A DNA stretch of 64,000 bases from Clostridiales bacterium (GCA_017527865.1 JAFXPN010000013.1:40212-104211); one strand, 5' to 3'; shown: positions 26,771 through 35,809, counted from the first letter of the stretch. Notes: generated by a model not told the origin, from the letters alone. Program-made: numbers and translations.

Positions 26771-28396
26771 ATGCCGGATTCCGCAACCCCCAGAAAGATG
26801 ACCGAAACTGAGCTTGTCTCCTTCTTTGACGAAGCCGTAAATAACGGATATATCTATAATCTATATCAGCCCAAGATCAATCAGGTGACGGGAAGGATGA
26901 TCGGAGCCGAGGCTCTGATGCGCTTGAAGCATCCGCTGTACGGCATGCAGATGCCTTCTGATTTCATCCCTGTGTTTGAGAAGAATGACCTGGTCTTCAG
27001 TGCGGATCTGGTCGTATGCGAGAACGTCTGCAAGTTCTTAAGAAAATGTCTTGATCACGGGATCCCGCTGGTTCCTGTATCGGTCAACATGTCGCGTTAT
27101 GATGTTTATAATCACGACTATGTCGAACAGGTTGAGTGTATTCGTAAGGAATACGATATTCCCGCCCAATACATTCATATAGAGATAACAGAGTCTTCTG
27201 CCATAGGCGGAATGGAACTCATGACTGAGGTTATAGACAAATTCCATGAATTGGGTTTTAAGGTCGAGATGGATGACTTCGGAAGCGGCTATTCTTCTCT
27301 TAATGTCTTGAAGGATCTTAATGTCGATGTCATGAAGCTCGATATGAACTTTTTGACGGGTGATATCGGAGGCCGCGGAGGCGCGATCATAAGCTCTGTC
27401 GTTCAGATGGCTAAATGGCTTAACACGCCTGTTATTGCAGAGGGGATCGAGACGAATGAGCAGGCGGATTACATGAAGAGTATCGGATGCAATTACATTC
27501 AGGGATACCTGTACTCGAAGCCTGTCGAAGAAGATGAATTTATCGAGAAGCTTAAGAAGCTTGATCACGAACGCCTGACAGCCTCTACAGAACTTGTATA
27601 TTCGATAAAGTCCGGAAGGTTCTGGGATCCACAGTCGATCGATACTCTTCTTTTTAATCATATGGTAGGTCCTGCCTGTATATTCACTTTGAAGGGAAAG
27701 AAGATCGAATTCGTCCGCGTTAATGATAAGTATATTAAAGAAATCGGCATGAACCTTACCGCAAAGGAGATGCTGGGTCTTGATCTTCTGGACTCGCTTG
27801 ATGAACAGAACGGAAAGAAGCTGATAGACGCTCTTAACAAGGCGATCCTTACTGAAGAAGAGGTTGGATGTGAAGTATGGCGTACGGTCTGCTCGAAGAT
27901 CTGCGGTGAAGAGAAGGTGCTTGTCAGAAGCGACATCAGGATGATAGGCCGAGCGGACGATCAGTTTCTGTTTTATGCGATGGTTCGGAATATTACAGCC
28001 GAGCGTAAGCTTTTTGATGAGATAGCCGACAGTGAGAAAAAGTTCAGGATGGCGAGCGAGAACAATAACACGTATGCGTGGGAGTACGAGATATCAACTC
28101 ACAGGATGCGGCCTTGCTTCAGGTGTATGCGTGACCTCGGAGTTCCGCCTTTGGTGGAGAATTATCCGCAGCCCCTGTTTGATAACGGGTTGTTCCCTCC
28201 GGAATGCTACGATATGTATATGGACTGGATGCGTCAGCTTGAAGAAGGCGTGGAGCATCTTGAGGCAGTCATCCCGCTTACACCGGACAGGATTCCGTTC
28301 CGTGTTATGTATACGACGGAGTTAGATGAGAATGGCCGTCCTCTTAAAGCATACGGTTCTGCAACTCAGGTGATCGATGACGCCAACGGAAAGTAA
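26771..28396 (+). CDS. EAL-domain cyclic-di-GMP phosphodiesterase with PAS domains
   Basis: 541 residues. The EAL domain comes first (about 10-260), with the catalytic set visible: EALMR (about 46), NMS, EITES, DDFGSGYSSL, K in MKLD, and AEGIET followed by QGYLYSKP. It should hydrolyse c-di-GMP. Two PAS-like regions follow (about 295-405 and 420-535; FRMASENNNTYAWEYEI in the second), so the sensor lies C-terminal of the catalytic part, the reverse of the usual order. No membrane segment and no GGDEF domain. AGGAGG precedes the ATG. Signal unknown. Confidence 0.88.
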   Translation: MPDSATPRKMTETELVSFFDEAVNNGYIYNLYQPKINQVTGRMIGAEALMRLKHPLYGMQMPSDFIPVFEKNDLVFSADLVVCENVCKFLRKCLDHGIPLVPVSVNMSRYDVYNHDYVEQVECIRKEYDIPAQYIHIEITESSAIGGMELMTEVIDKFHELGFKVEMDDFGSGYSSLNVLKDLNVDVMKLDMNFLTGDIGGRGGAIISSVVQMAKWLNTPVIAEGIETNEQADYMKSIGCNYIQGYLYSKPVEEDEFIEKLKKLDHERLTASTELVYSIKSGRFWDPQSIDTLLFNHMVGPACIFTLKGKKIEFVRVNDKYIKEIGMNLTAKEMLGLDLLDSLDEQNGKKLIDALNKAILTEEEVGCEVWRTVCSKICGEEKVLVRSDIRMIGRADDQFLFYAMVRNITAERKLFDEIADSEKKFRMASENNNTYAWEYEISTHRMRPCFRCMRDLGVPPLVENYPQPLFDNGLFPPECYDMYMDWMRQLEEGVEHLEAVIPLTPDRIPFRVMYTTELDENGRPLKAYGSATQVIDDANGK

Positions 28397-28420
28397 TATC
28401 TGCATCAGATACCTGTCTTC

Positions 28421-28449
28421 TTGATTTAATAGTGTTGTTGTCTTATAAT
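28421..28449 (+). promoter_or_regulatory. Promoter of tRNA-Lys
   Basis: TTGATT (28421-28426), 17-base spacer, TATAAT (28444-28449). Confidence 0.8.
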
Positions 28450-28469
28450 TCAATGGCTTTACGGCAAGC

Positions 28470-28545
28470 GATCCATTAGCTCAGTCGGAAGAGCACTTGA
28501 CTTTTAATCAAGGGGCCTCGGGTTCAAGCCCCGAATGGATCACCA
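28470..28545 (+). tRNA. tRNA-Lys(TTT)
   Basis: 76 bases with CCA. Acceptor GATCCAT/ATGGATC, anticodon loop CTTTTAA between CTTGA and TCAAG. Confidence 0.97.
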
Positions 28546-28548
28546 AAC

Positions 28549-28581
28549 AAAACCCCCGGAGCATCAGCTCCGGGGGTTTTT
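28549..28581. terminator. Bidirectional terminator
   Basis: 14-bp stem AAAACCCCCGGAGC/GCTCCGGGGGTTTT with an ATCA loop. It ends tRNA-Lys on plus and the reductase operon on minus. Confidence 0.92.
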
Positions 28582-28614
28582 ATTATAAAGTTATATCAGG
28601 ACTTTATAAGACCG

Positions 28615-30381
28615 TCAGTCCTTGCCTGAAGATGCTCTGCCTACTTCAGCTCCGGCGTCAGCCATGCCGACAGCCTGGGATACTATGGGTGAGAGGATAA
28701 CTGCGAGCAGGTAGGAAGCGATCAGTGTGGGAAGGAGAAGCTTTGCCCAGCTGCCGAGCCACATTACAGGGAACGGAGGCATATTGGCAAGTGCTTCGGC
28801 GGGAGCGTGAGAGCGCCCCATAAGTACGCCGACCAGGCTGCAGACTAAGCTGACAATGAGCGTATTACCGACTGACAGCGGGATCGAGTTGAGCAATGTG
28901 AACTTGAAGGAAGGCGGATTAGCGCCTGCTTTGGCTGCGAGGTTTCTGCCCATCTTGCCCAAGGGTACGACAAAGGCAACGATGATGCCGACAGTAACTG
29001 ACAGCAGGATGTTGGAGATGTAGCGTATCGCTACCGGCTGGGCCTCAGCTGCCTGGGGACTGATCTTAGGGATCAGGAATGCAACGAGAATACCCATGGC
29101 CAGTGAGATGATGATAGCCATAATAAGGCCCATTGTACGTTCTTTTTTCTTCATGTCTTTTACCTTCCTTTCAATTTTGGGTTCTTCATAATTGATCAAT
29201 ATCCTGCAGTCGGACTTGGGGAATGTGCAGCAAGGGTGGATGTATCCTGCGACCTTGTCGTACTCTCTTCTCCGTTCGACTCTCCCGGGGGTGTAGACCT
29301 CGCCGGAAGCTAATCTTGAGCGGCAGAAACCGCATTCACCGGAACGGCATTTGCTCGGCGCTTCGATGCCTGCGCGCTCCAGTGCAACGAGCAGCGGCTC
29401 ATCTGCGCGAGCGGGGATCTTACGCTCGATCTCGTCGTTCATGATGACTGTTAATTCAAATGTCTTATCCTTAAATTCTGAAGTAAAAGCTTCGTCGCGT
29501 GCGCCCAGTCTGTACTGACCGTAAGCGTCGAGCCTTACGAACTTCTTCTTAAGTCCGAGTTTGCTGCATTCGCCCTCCGCATAGTCGTACATTCCCTGCG
29601 ATCCGCAGACGAATACGGAATAAGAAGAGGGAGCGTACTTCGCGATCAATTCGGAAGTTATGAATCCGTGCTCGTAGCCGGTTTTCTCTTCATCGGACAA
29701 TACGTGGACGACTTTTAACTTACCGCCGGCAGCCTTCTCCAGAGAATCTAGCTCATCCTTAAACAGGATCTCTTCTTCGGTACGGCTGCCGTAGAGAAGG
29801 ATAAGATTAAAGTCTTCGGTTCCGTCAGCGATCGCGGAAGCGAGCGACATGAAAGGTGCGATACCTGAGCCTCCCGCAAGACCGATAACAGTAGAAGCAT
29901 CGCGGATAGGCTCGTACTCGAAGAAGCCTGCGGGCTCCGAGATATCGAGCGTAGTGCCGACCTTAAATTCGGAATTAATATATGAAGAAGCAAAACCGTC
30001 CTTCATACTCTTAACGACTATCTGATACTTGCCCTCGAGCGCAAGCTTCGGTGAAGAGCACAGGGAATAGGGGCGTGTCAGAACTGAATCGCCGATCTTA
30101 AGCTTCAGTGAGATATAGTGACCTGCACGGAAGTAAGCAAGCTTGGTTGTTCCGCGAGAAGTATCGGGAGCCAATGTATAGACCTTCGCGCCATTAAACT
30201 CCTTAATATCAGCGACCTTAACGTGCTGAACCTTCGGGTGAAGATTACGCGCCAGAACGTTCGCATTGAACTCATACTTGGGCTCCGTATCGGGCGCCTC
30301 GTTGATGACCTTCCGGCGGCGCGGGATTATCTCATCAAATCTATCGATGGAGATGCCTTCAAGGTATTCTTTGTCAGCCAT
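28615..30381 (-). CDS. Ferredoxin reductase / [2Fe-2S] ferredoxin / membrane domain fusion
   Basis: 588 residues in three parts. Residues about 35-300 are an FNR-type FAD and NAD(P)H module (RPYSLCSSP; GLAGGSGIAPFMSL; FVCGSQGMY). About 320-410 is a plant-type [2Fe-2S] ferredoxin (CRSGECGFC plus a downstream CC pair). About 420-588 holds four transmembrane helices resembling DUF2798. It likely moves electrons from NAD(P)H at the membrane. ATG 30381 overlaps the stop of the upstream flavoprotein gene (TAATG); longer readings are in the wrong context. An internal ATG (29154) with its own Shine-Dalgarno sequence could make the membrane part alone. Confidence 0.82.
   Translation of the reverse strand: MADKEYLEGISIDRFDEIIPRRRKVINEAPDTEPKYEFNANVLARNLHPKVQHVKVADIKEFNGAKVYTLAPDTSRGTTKLAYFRAGHYISLKLKIGDSVLTRPYSLCSSPKLALEGKYQIVVKSMKDGFASSYINSEFKVGTTLDISEPAGFFEYEPIRDASTVIGLAGGSGIAPFMSLASAIADGTEDFNLILLYGSRTEEEILFKDELDSLEKAAGGKLKVVHVLSDEEKTGYEHGFITSELIAKYAPSSYSVFVCGSQGMYDYAEGECSKLGLKKKFVRLDAYGQYRLGARDEAFTSEFKDKTFELTVIMNDEIERKIPARADEPLLVALERAGIEAPSKCRSGECGFCRSRLASGEVYTPGRVERRREYDKVAGYIHPCCTFPKSDCRILINYEEPKIERKVKDMKKKERTMGLIMAIIISLAMGILVAFLIPKISPQAAEAQPVAIRYISNILLSVTVGIIVAFVVPLGKMGRNLAAKAGANPPSFKFTLLNSIPLSVGNTLIVSLVCSLVGVLMGRSHAPAEALANMPPFPVMWLGSWAKLLLPTLIASYLLAVILSPIVSQAVGMADAGAEVGRASSGKD
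29155..29170 (-). promoter_or_regulatory. Internal ribosome binding site inside the fusion gene
   Basis: Minus strand AAGGAAGG (29170-29163) lies 8 bases before an in-frame ATG at 29154, right at the border between the ferredoxin part and the membrane part. It would yield a 179-residue membrane protein. Confidence 0.45.
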
Positions 30382-31925
30382 TATTTTGCACCTCCTGACA
30401 TTACATATCCCAGGATCTGGAATCCGATTCTGTTGCCGGTCGTATATGTAGGGAAGTAGCCGGACAGACCGGAACCGTGAGCTCCTACAAAGAACAGACC
30501 GGGGATCGTGGGCTCCATGCCGTTCGTGACAGTCCTTGAACTCATTCCGTCCCACTTCTCTGAAGCATATCCGTAGACAGTTCCCTGAGGAGTGCCCATA
30601 TAACGCGCGAACGTGACCGGGCTTGCGATCTCGATCTCCTCGATATGTTCGCGGATCTTGTATCCCATGATCCTCTCGAGATTGTCGATCATCTGATCTG
30701 CGATCTCGCGCTTGATCTTCACATAATCTTCTTCCTTAACATCAGCCCACGCATCGTCCGTGTAGGAGATTGTCAGGATCATCATCGTTGTGCCCTTGGG
30801 CGAACAGTCGGGGTTAGCGATGTTCAGACAGCATACATCGAGCGCATACTCGTCCATCTGCCTTTTCACCGACGCATCGTAGATAGTCTTGGAATCTTTG
30901 GTAGTGCTGATAAAGAGCGTGTAGTCCTCGATACCGATCTCCTCGGGAGGAGCATCGAGACCCAGCGAGACACTGAAAGCTCTGAAACCATACTTTCTGG
31001 CATTGATCTTCTTCTTCTCGAACTGTGACACGAGCGACTTATCATCGAGAAGCTTAAAGTAAACCGTCTCGGGAAAAGCATTGGAAGCCAATGCCGTACA
31101 CTCGAATATACGTCCGTCATCGACCTGCACGCCGCACACTGCGCCGTTCCTGGTAAGAACCTTCGTCACTTCCGTCTCGAAAAGGAACTTACACCCGAGC
31201 TCAGACGCACGGTCAACGATGGCAACAGAGAGCTGATGAGATCTCATCTTCGGAACATAAGCCCCGTTTACAAAGTAGCCGTATACCATGAGCAGATAGC
31301 GTGATGCGTCAACTGTGTTGATATCTGTGCCCTGATAAGGCCAGTAGGCTGACATGATGTCAATACACTTATCGCTCATGCCGAGTGCCCGGAAGAATTC
31401 TCCTGCGCTCAGCCCCATGATCTTCATGAAGTTGGGATGTTCCCTGCGAAGGACTTCGAAGTCGGGGTTGCCTCTTGTTGAACCCCAGTAATCAAGTCCT
31501 GCGGCCATATCCTCATATGCCATGAAGAACTTGTTCATAGGCTCGATATCGTCAGGACAGATCTCCTTGATCAGTTCCATGACTTTGTCTTTACCGTGAG
31601 GGAAGGTAACGTCGATCTCTCGGATGCCGTTCTTCTCGACTATGTATCTGAACGCATCCTTGATAGGGATCATATCGACTTTGATGCCCAGCTCGTCAAA
31701 GAGCTTACCGAGTTCACCCCTGATATCGCCTTCGCCGAAGTCAGGGATCTCGTGAAGGGAAGCATCAAATTCGAATCTGCCTCTTACAAAGCTCGTTGCA
31801 GCGCCTCCCGGAAGATTGTGCTTCTCGATAACAAGGGTCTTAAGTCCCATCCTCGAAGCTCTGCATGCGGTCATCAGTCCGCCGTTTCCTGCGCCGATGA
31901 CCACAAGATCATATTTATCAGGCAC
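30381..31925 (-). CDS. CrtI/phytoene-desaturase-like FAD oxidoreductase
   Basis: 514 residues. FAD Rossmann motif VVIGAGNGGLMTACRASRMG at the N-terminus, HNLPGGAATSF just after, and GLFFVGAHGSGLSGYFPT near the C-terminus, the pattern of COG1233 (phytoene dehydrogenase-related). There are no carotenoid genes around, so true phytoene desaturation is unlikely. Start is GTG 31925, with GGAGGT 6 bases upstream. Coupled to the reductase-ferredoxin-membrane fusion, which probably supplies or removes its electrons. Substrate unknown. Confidence 0.82.
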   Translation of the reverse strand: MPDKYDLVVIGAGNGGLMTACRASRMGLKTLVIEKHNLPGGAATSFVRGRFEFDASLHEIPDFGEGDIRGELGKLFDELGIKVDMIPIKDAFRYIVEKNGIREIDVTFPHGKDKVMELIKEICPDDIEPMNKFFMAYEDMAAGLDYWGSTRGNPDFEVLRREHPNFMKIMGLSAGEFFRALGMSDKCIDIMSAYWPYQGTDINTVDASRYLLMVYGYFVNGAYVPKMRSHQLSVAIVDRASELGCKFLFETEVTKVLTRNGAVCGVQVDDGRIFECTALASNAFPETVYFKLLDDKSLVSQFEKKKINARKYGFRAFSVSLGLDAPPEEIGIEDYTLFISTTKDSKTIYDASVKRQMDEYALDVCCLNIANPDCSPKGTTMMILTISYTDDAWADVKEEDYVKIKREIADQMIDNLERIMGYKIREHIEEIEIASPVTFARYMGTPQGTVYGYASEKWDGMSSRTVTNGMEPTIPGLFFVGAHGSGLSGYFPTYTTGNRIGFQILGYVMSGGAK

Positions 31926-31962
31926 CGGACCACCTCCGTTTCTATGTAAAATGGATATTACT

Positions 31963-31968
31963 ATTATA
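31963..31968 (-). promoter_or_regulatory. -10 box of the CrtI-like/reductase operon
   Basis: Minus strand TATAAT about 38 bases before the GTG start, in a very AT-rich segment. No good -35 box is visible. Confidence 0.45.
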
Positions 31969-32011
31969 CAAATTAATTTATATTTATAAACATAATGATC
32001 GCGATAAAAAT

Positions 32012-32038
32012 AAAAAAACTTCCGGGATCAACCGGAAG
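32012..32038 (-). terminator. Terminator of the tRNA-His/Gln unit
   Basis: Minus strand CTTCCGG/CCGGAAG stem with TTGATC loop, followed by seven T residues. Confidence 0.85.
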
Positions 32039-32053
32039 CTTCATACTGTATTA

Positions 32054-32128
32054 TGGCTGGGGTGGCAGGATTTGAACCTACGAATACGGGAGTCAAAGAC
32101 CCGTGCCTTACCCCTTGGCGACACCCCA
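32054..32128 (-). tRNA. tRNA-Gln(TTG)
   Basis: 75 bases with CCA. U1:A72 acceptor start as in glutamine tRNAs (TGGGGTG/CACCCCA, G73), loop CTTTGAC, anticodon TTG. The pair closing the anticodon loop is T-T. Confidence 0.95.
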
Positions 32129-32145
32129 GTATAAGGGTAAAAAGG

Positions 32146-32223
32146 TGGGGTGGGATATGGGACTCGAACCCATGACATCCAGTGCCACAAACTGGCGCTC
32201 TAACCAACTGAACTAATCCCACC
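32146..32223 (-). tRNA. tRNA-His(GTG)
   Basis: Acceptor GTGGGAT/ATCCCAC with an extra encoded G-1 opposite C73, the histidine identity element. Loop TTGTGGC, anticodon GTG, CCA encoded. Transcribed with tRNA-Gln. Confidence 0.96.
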
Positions 32224-32247
32224 ATATCGGCTTTTGTCAGCTTTACG

Positions 32248-32276
32248 ATTATATGGGGAAGACCATGTAAAGTCAA
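32248..32276 (-). promoter_or_regulatory. Promoter of the tRNA-His/Gln unit
   Basis: Minus strand TTGACT (32276-32271), 17-base spacer, TATAAT (32253-32248). Confidence 0.8.
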
Positions 32277-32297
32277 GTTTCCTTTTCGTTTGTTAAG

Positions 32298-32306
32298 TGC
32301 GATACT
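32298..32306 (+). promoter_or_regulatory. Extended -10 element, leaderless start
   Basis: TGCGATACT ends 6 bases before ATG 32313, and there is no Shine-Dalgarno sequence. Confidence 0.4.
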
Positions 32307-32312
32307 TATGTT

Positions 32313-32891
32313 ATGTACAGGATAGACTACAGGCTTAGGGGAAATGAGCTTTTCGCGATGGAGACGGATCGGCTGAGACTGTCGGTGCTGAAACGCTCGT
32401 GCGCCAAGCAGGTTACGGATTATCTCGTGCGCAACAGGGAATTCCATAAGAAATGGTCCCAGACCCATGATGAGAGATATTTTACCGAGCGCGTTCAGAA
32501 GGACTATCTTTCTTATGATACAGGCGAATACCGTCACGGCCGTCTTATACCGCTCTATCTGACGCGTAAAGACGAGCCGGAAAAGATATTGGGACGTGTC
32601 ACATTCTTCAATTTTGCTTACGGCGGCATGATGAGCTGCAGCGTCGGGTATCACCTTGATGAGAAAGAGACCGGAAAAGGGTATATGACCGAGGCCTTGA
32701 ACGAATCATGCAGGATGCTCATGGAAACGATGAATATTCACAGGATCGAGGCGTTTATACTTCCGGATAATGAAAGATCGCTCCGGCTTATAAGGAGATG
32801 CGGGTTTATTCATGAGGGAAGAAGAATCTCATATATGCATATAAACGGCAAATGGGAGGATCATGAGGCGTTTTATCTTCTGAATAAATAA
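32313..32891 (+). CDS. GNAT acetyltransferase, RimJ/RimL type
   Basis: 192 residues. METDRLRLSVLKRS and NREFHKKWSQTHDERYFT match the start of RimJ-type N-terminal acetyltransferases. The acetyl-CoA region GYHLDEKETGKGYMTEAL and the C-terminal NERSLRLIRRCGFIHEGRR are the GNAT A and B motifs. Probably acetylates an amino terminus or small molecule with acetyl-CoA. ATG 32313 keeps a 15-residue N-terminal extension like that of RimJ. A -10 element sits 6 bases upstream, so this mRNA may be leaderless. A later ATG at 32358 is the alternative start. Confidence 0.82.
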   Translation: MYRIDYRLRGNELFAMETDRLRLSVLKRSCAKQVTDYLVRNREFHKKWSQTHDERYFTERVQKDYLSYDTGEYRHGRLIPLYLTRKDEPEKILGRVTFFNFAYGGMMSCSVGYHLDEKETGKGYMTEALNESCRMLMETMNIHRIEAFILPDNERSLRLIRRCGFIHEGRRISYMHINGKWEDHEAFYLLNK

Positions 32892-32955
32892 AAATATTTG
32901 AAGAATCGAAAAATAGTATATAATTAATTGTAGATTGTTAACGGAGGCTCGTACC

Positions 32956-33393
32956 GTGATTAATACTAAGATTAAGAGAATCGTTTGCATTGTATGTGCT
33001 TTGTCTGCAATGACTGCCTTGTCAGCTTGTAAAAAAGAAGCAGAAGTAACTGAGACGACTTTTGCGGAGATTACTCCCACTCCGATCCCCGTAGAGACCA
33101 CGACGACTCCCACTACAACTCTGGCGGTCTATTCGGGACCGTTGCCTTCGAGTGATATAGCCGTTACATGGCAGGAGACTACACTCGATACGCCTGTTAT
33201 CATGTATGCAGCCGTTTCTGAAGGTGAATTCTTAAGAGTCCGTAAAGGACCTTCCACAGAATATGATATAGTCGGAACACTTACCCGCAATCAGCAGGTG
33301 CAGATATCTGCCGTCACTGATTCCGAGTGGTATAAGACGGTTGACGGATTCTATATCTCTTCCACTTATCTTGCACAGAACCCGGCAGTCTGA
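32956..33393 (+). CDS. Lipoprotein with SH3b domain
   Basis: 145 residues. Signal peptide with lipobox LSAC (Cys about residue 25). A Thr/Pro-rich spacer (about 35-62) follows, then a bacterial SH3 domain: GEFLRVRKGPSTEYDIVGTL and GFYISSTYLA. The lipid-anchored outer-face protein probably binds peptidoglycan. I chose GTG 32956 because CGGAGG lies 8 bases upstream; the TTG seven codons earlier overlaps that site. Confidence 0.82.
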   Translation: MINTKIKRIVCIVCALSAMTALSACKKEAEVTETTFAEITPTPIPVETTTTPTTTLAVYSGPLPSSDIAVTWQETTLDTPVIMYAAVSEGEFLRVRKGPSTEYDIVGTLTRNQQVQISAVTDSEWYKTVDGFYISSTYLAQNPAV

Positions 33394-33400
33394 TAAAGTA

Positions 33401-33430
33401 TTGGACTTTTTGCAGGACTTGTTGTATTAT
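33401..33430 (+). promoter_or_regulatory. Promoter of tRNA-Gly
   Basis: TTGGAC (33401-33406), 18-base spacer, TATTAT (33425-33430). Confidence 0.55.
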
Positions 33431-33472
33431 AGTTAGGTGCTTTTAAGAAACCTGTCTTAAAGACGCCGATAT

Positions 33473-33546
33473 GCGGGTGTAGTTCAATGGTAGAACTTCA
33501 GCCTTCCAAGCTGACCACGTGGGTTCGATTCCCATCACCCGCTCCA
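33473..33546 (+). tRNA. tRNA-Gly(TCC)
   Basis: 74 bases with CCA. Acceptor GCGGGTG/CACCCGC with T73 (usually U in bacterial tRNA-Gly), loop CTTCCAA, anticodon TCC. Confidence 0.97.
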
Positions 33547-33555
33547 GGTAATAAC

Positions 33556-33591
33556 GGATACTCTCATGAGTGTCCGTTTTTGTTTTCTTTT
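33556..33591 (+). terminator. Terminator of tRNA-Gly
   Basis: GGATACTC/GAGTGTCC stem (one T-G pair) with TCAT loop and GTTTTTGTTTTC. An in-frame ATG inside this hairpin is therefore unlikely to start the next protein. Confidence 0.8.
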
Positions 33592-33634
33592 TGTTTATTT
33601 GTTGCCTTTCTATTTTTATTATAAAATAAAGGGT

Positions 33635-35809
33635 ATGAATAAATTGTTCGGACTGACGATCGGCGGATTGAAACACAAGATATTGAATCTTGTGATGGTC
33701 ATTTTCTTTGTCACGCTTATCTGTGGGATCGGGTTGTTTGTGTTCCACTCTAAGGCACTGAAAACGGTTGTATCATTGGCAAGACACGAATCGCAGACCG
33801 CGATAAATGAGATATCCACCGAGACAATGCACGAGGTAATGGAGAACTCCCTGACCAAGGTCAACGGACTTCAGGCATATGTAGCCAATGACATGTTCGA
33901 TGACACTATGTGTGATGTTCTTACATTGCAGAGTCTGGCAACAGGACTGTTTGAACACAGAGAGAATTTTGAGCCGTATCCCTATCATGCGCCGAGGATG
34001 ATAGATGACGGAACATATACTGCTCAGGCGTTAAGCGAGGAAGGTGTCAATATCAATGATTCCGTATATCTTCCGATCGCTGCGCACATGAGCGATACGA
34101 TGGTTGCCATGTGCAACAATTCAATCTACATGAATAACTGCTATATCGGCCTTGAAGACGGAACGATCCTTTGTGTGGATGATCTGTCAGCTAATAAATT
34201 TGATGCAGACGGAAATGTTACTGATTTTCCTGTCCGTGACAGATTCTGGTATGAGGAAGCAAAGGAGACGGGCAGCCTCTATTTTTCCGGGGTGATGTAT
34301 GATATGTACACGGGAAAGCCCTGTGTTGCCTGTGCGGCCCCGGTATATGCCCACGGTGAACTCATAGGTGTCGTCGGTATGGACCTGTTCCTTGATGATA
34401 TGGAGGAATATGTCAATGAGTCTGCTTCGGAAGGCGGATTCATAACCATCATCAATGACCGCGGGCAAGTTGTGTTTGCTCCGGAAGGCAACGGCGTGTT
34501 TGAGATAAGAACGAGCGACGAGGCAGAGGACCTCCGTAATTCCGAAGAGCGTGAACTTGCGGATTTTGTATCTATGGCATTAAGGAGTCCCACAGGGTTA
34601 AGGACTCTTAATATCGGCGGAGTTGACTATTATGCGGCAGCAACCCCCATGGACCGTATCGGATGGATAGTGGTCACCATTGTATCAAAGGAAGTTGCCG
34701 AACGTTCAACCACGGTTATGCTTTCCGAATATGACAACATAAACGATGAAGCTACCCGTATGTACAATGAACGGACTGCCCAGTTCAGGCTAGTATTTGT
34801 TGTTCTCATTATCTTGATCATGGCATTCGGAGTGACATCAACACTGCTGCAGTCCGATAAGATAGTAAAGCCCATCGAAGCCATGACTGCTGCCATAGTC
34901 GGAAGCACCAACGGAAACCGCTTTGAGATGAAAGACCAATACCGTACAGGTGATGAGATAGAGATACTTGCCGAATCGTTCGATGATCTTTCCAGAAAGA
35001 CCCATAAGTATATAGAAGAGATAACTGCCATCACGAGTGAGAAGGAGAGGATCGGGACCGAACTTGCCCTTGCAAATCAGATCCAGACTTCGATGCTCCC
35101 GCACGATTTTCCTCCTTTCCCTGACAGGAAAGAGTTTGATATCTATGCGATGATGGATCCTGCCAGAGAAGTCGGAGGAGATTTCTACGATTTCTTCTTT
35201 ATTGATGAAGATCATCTTTGCTTGGTTATAGCTGATGTGTCGGGCAAGGGAGTACCTGCTGCCCTGTTTATGATGAATGCAAAGACGATGATAAGGAGTT
35301 ATGCGGTCAGCGGTAAATCTGTCTCGGAGATAATCCAAAAGACTAACGAGTCGATATGCCAGAATAATCAGGCTGAGATGTTCGTCACGGTGTGGATCGG
35401 AATCCTGGATGTGAGGACCGGGATCATTAAAACTTCCAATGCGGGACACGAATATCCGATCTTAAGAAGATCAGGAGAAAACTTCAGCATCCTGAAGGAG
35501 AAGCACGGACTTCCCGTAGGAGCTATGGAAGACATGGTCTACCGTGAGTATGAGATCAAACTCGGCAAAGATGACGTGCTCTTCCTTTATACAGACGGCG
35601 TGCCGGAAGCCGCAAATGCTGAAGATAAGCTTTTCGGAGATGAAAGAATGATCAAGGCCCTTGATGAGGAGCCGGAAGCTTCAGTTGAGGATATACTGCG
35701 CAATGTCAGGGCGGCGGTGGAAAGATTTGCCGGTGAGGCAGAACAGTTTGATGACCTTACGATGATGTGCATCAAGTATTACGGGAATAATGATAACAGA
35801 AAAGAATAA
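33635..35809 (+). CDS. Transmembrane dCache-HAMP-PP2C (SpoIIE-type) phosphatase
   Basis: 724 residues. A helix at about 15-37 and another at about 400-422 bracket an extracytoplasmic double Cache domain. RDRFWYEEAKETG and VMYDMYTGKP are its ligand-pocket strands, similar to the amino-acid-binding dCache pattern. HAMP follows (IVKPIEAMTAAI), then a coiled linker, then a PP2C-type Ser/Thr phosphatase with metal-binding Asp residues in EVGGDFYDFF, ADVSGKG and FDDLTMM. It should dephosphorylate a partner in response to an external ligand. There is no spaced Shine-Dalgarno sequence before ATG 33635. A close paralog is at 50370. Followed 15 bases later by the partner gene. Confidence 0.88.
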   Translation: MNKLFGLTIGGLKHKILNLVMVIFFVTLICGIGLFVFHSKALKTVVSLARHESQTAINEISTETMHEVMENSLTKVNGLQAYVANDMFDDTMCDVLTLQSLATGLFEHRENFEPYPYHAPRMIDDGTYTAQALSEEGVNINDSVYLPIAAHMSDTMVAMCNNSIYMNNCYIGLEDGTILCVDDLSANKFDADGNVTDFPVRDRFWYEEAKETGSLYFSGVMYDMYTGKPCVACAAPVYAHGELIGVVGMDLFLDDMEEYVNESASEGGFITIINDRGQVVFAPEGNGVFEIRTSDEAEDLRNSEERELADFVSMALRSPTGLRTLNIGGVDYYAAATPMDRIGWIVVTIVSKEVAERSTTVMLSEYDNINDEATRMYNERTAQFRLVFVVLIILIMAFGVTSTLLQSDKIVKPIEAMTAAIVGSTNGNRFEMKDQYRTGDEIEILAESFDDLSRKTHKYIEEITAITSEKERIGTELALANQIQTSMLPHDFPPFPDRKEFDIYAMMDPAREVGGDFYDFFFIDEDHLCLVIADVSGKGVPAALFMMNAKTMIRSYAVSGKSVSEIIQKTNESICQNNQAEMFVTVWIGILDVRTGIIKTSNAGHEYPILRRSGENFSILKEKHGLPVGAMEDMVYREYEIKLGKDDVLFLYTDGVPEAANAEDKLFGDERMIKALDEEPEASVEDILRNVRAAVERFAGEAEQFDDLTMMCIKYYGNNDNRKE

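Noticed and set aside
30382..30555. N-terminal extension of the reductase fusion by 58 residues
   Set aside because: The extension lies within the upstream flavoprotein gene, lacks a ribosome binding site and has non-protein-like composition; ATG 30381 overlaps the upstream stop.
30381..31925. Carotenoid biosynthesis
   Set aside because: Similarity to CrtI is at the level of the FAD oxidoreductase family; no phytoene synthase or related gene is present.
33566..33634. Upstream in-frame ATG for the first PP2C phosphatase
   Set aside because: That ATG lies inside the tRNA-Gly terminator hairpin, and the added residues are translated T-run sequence.
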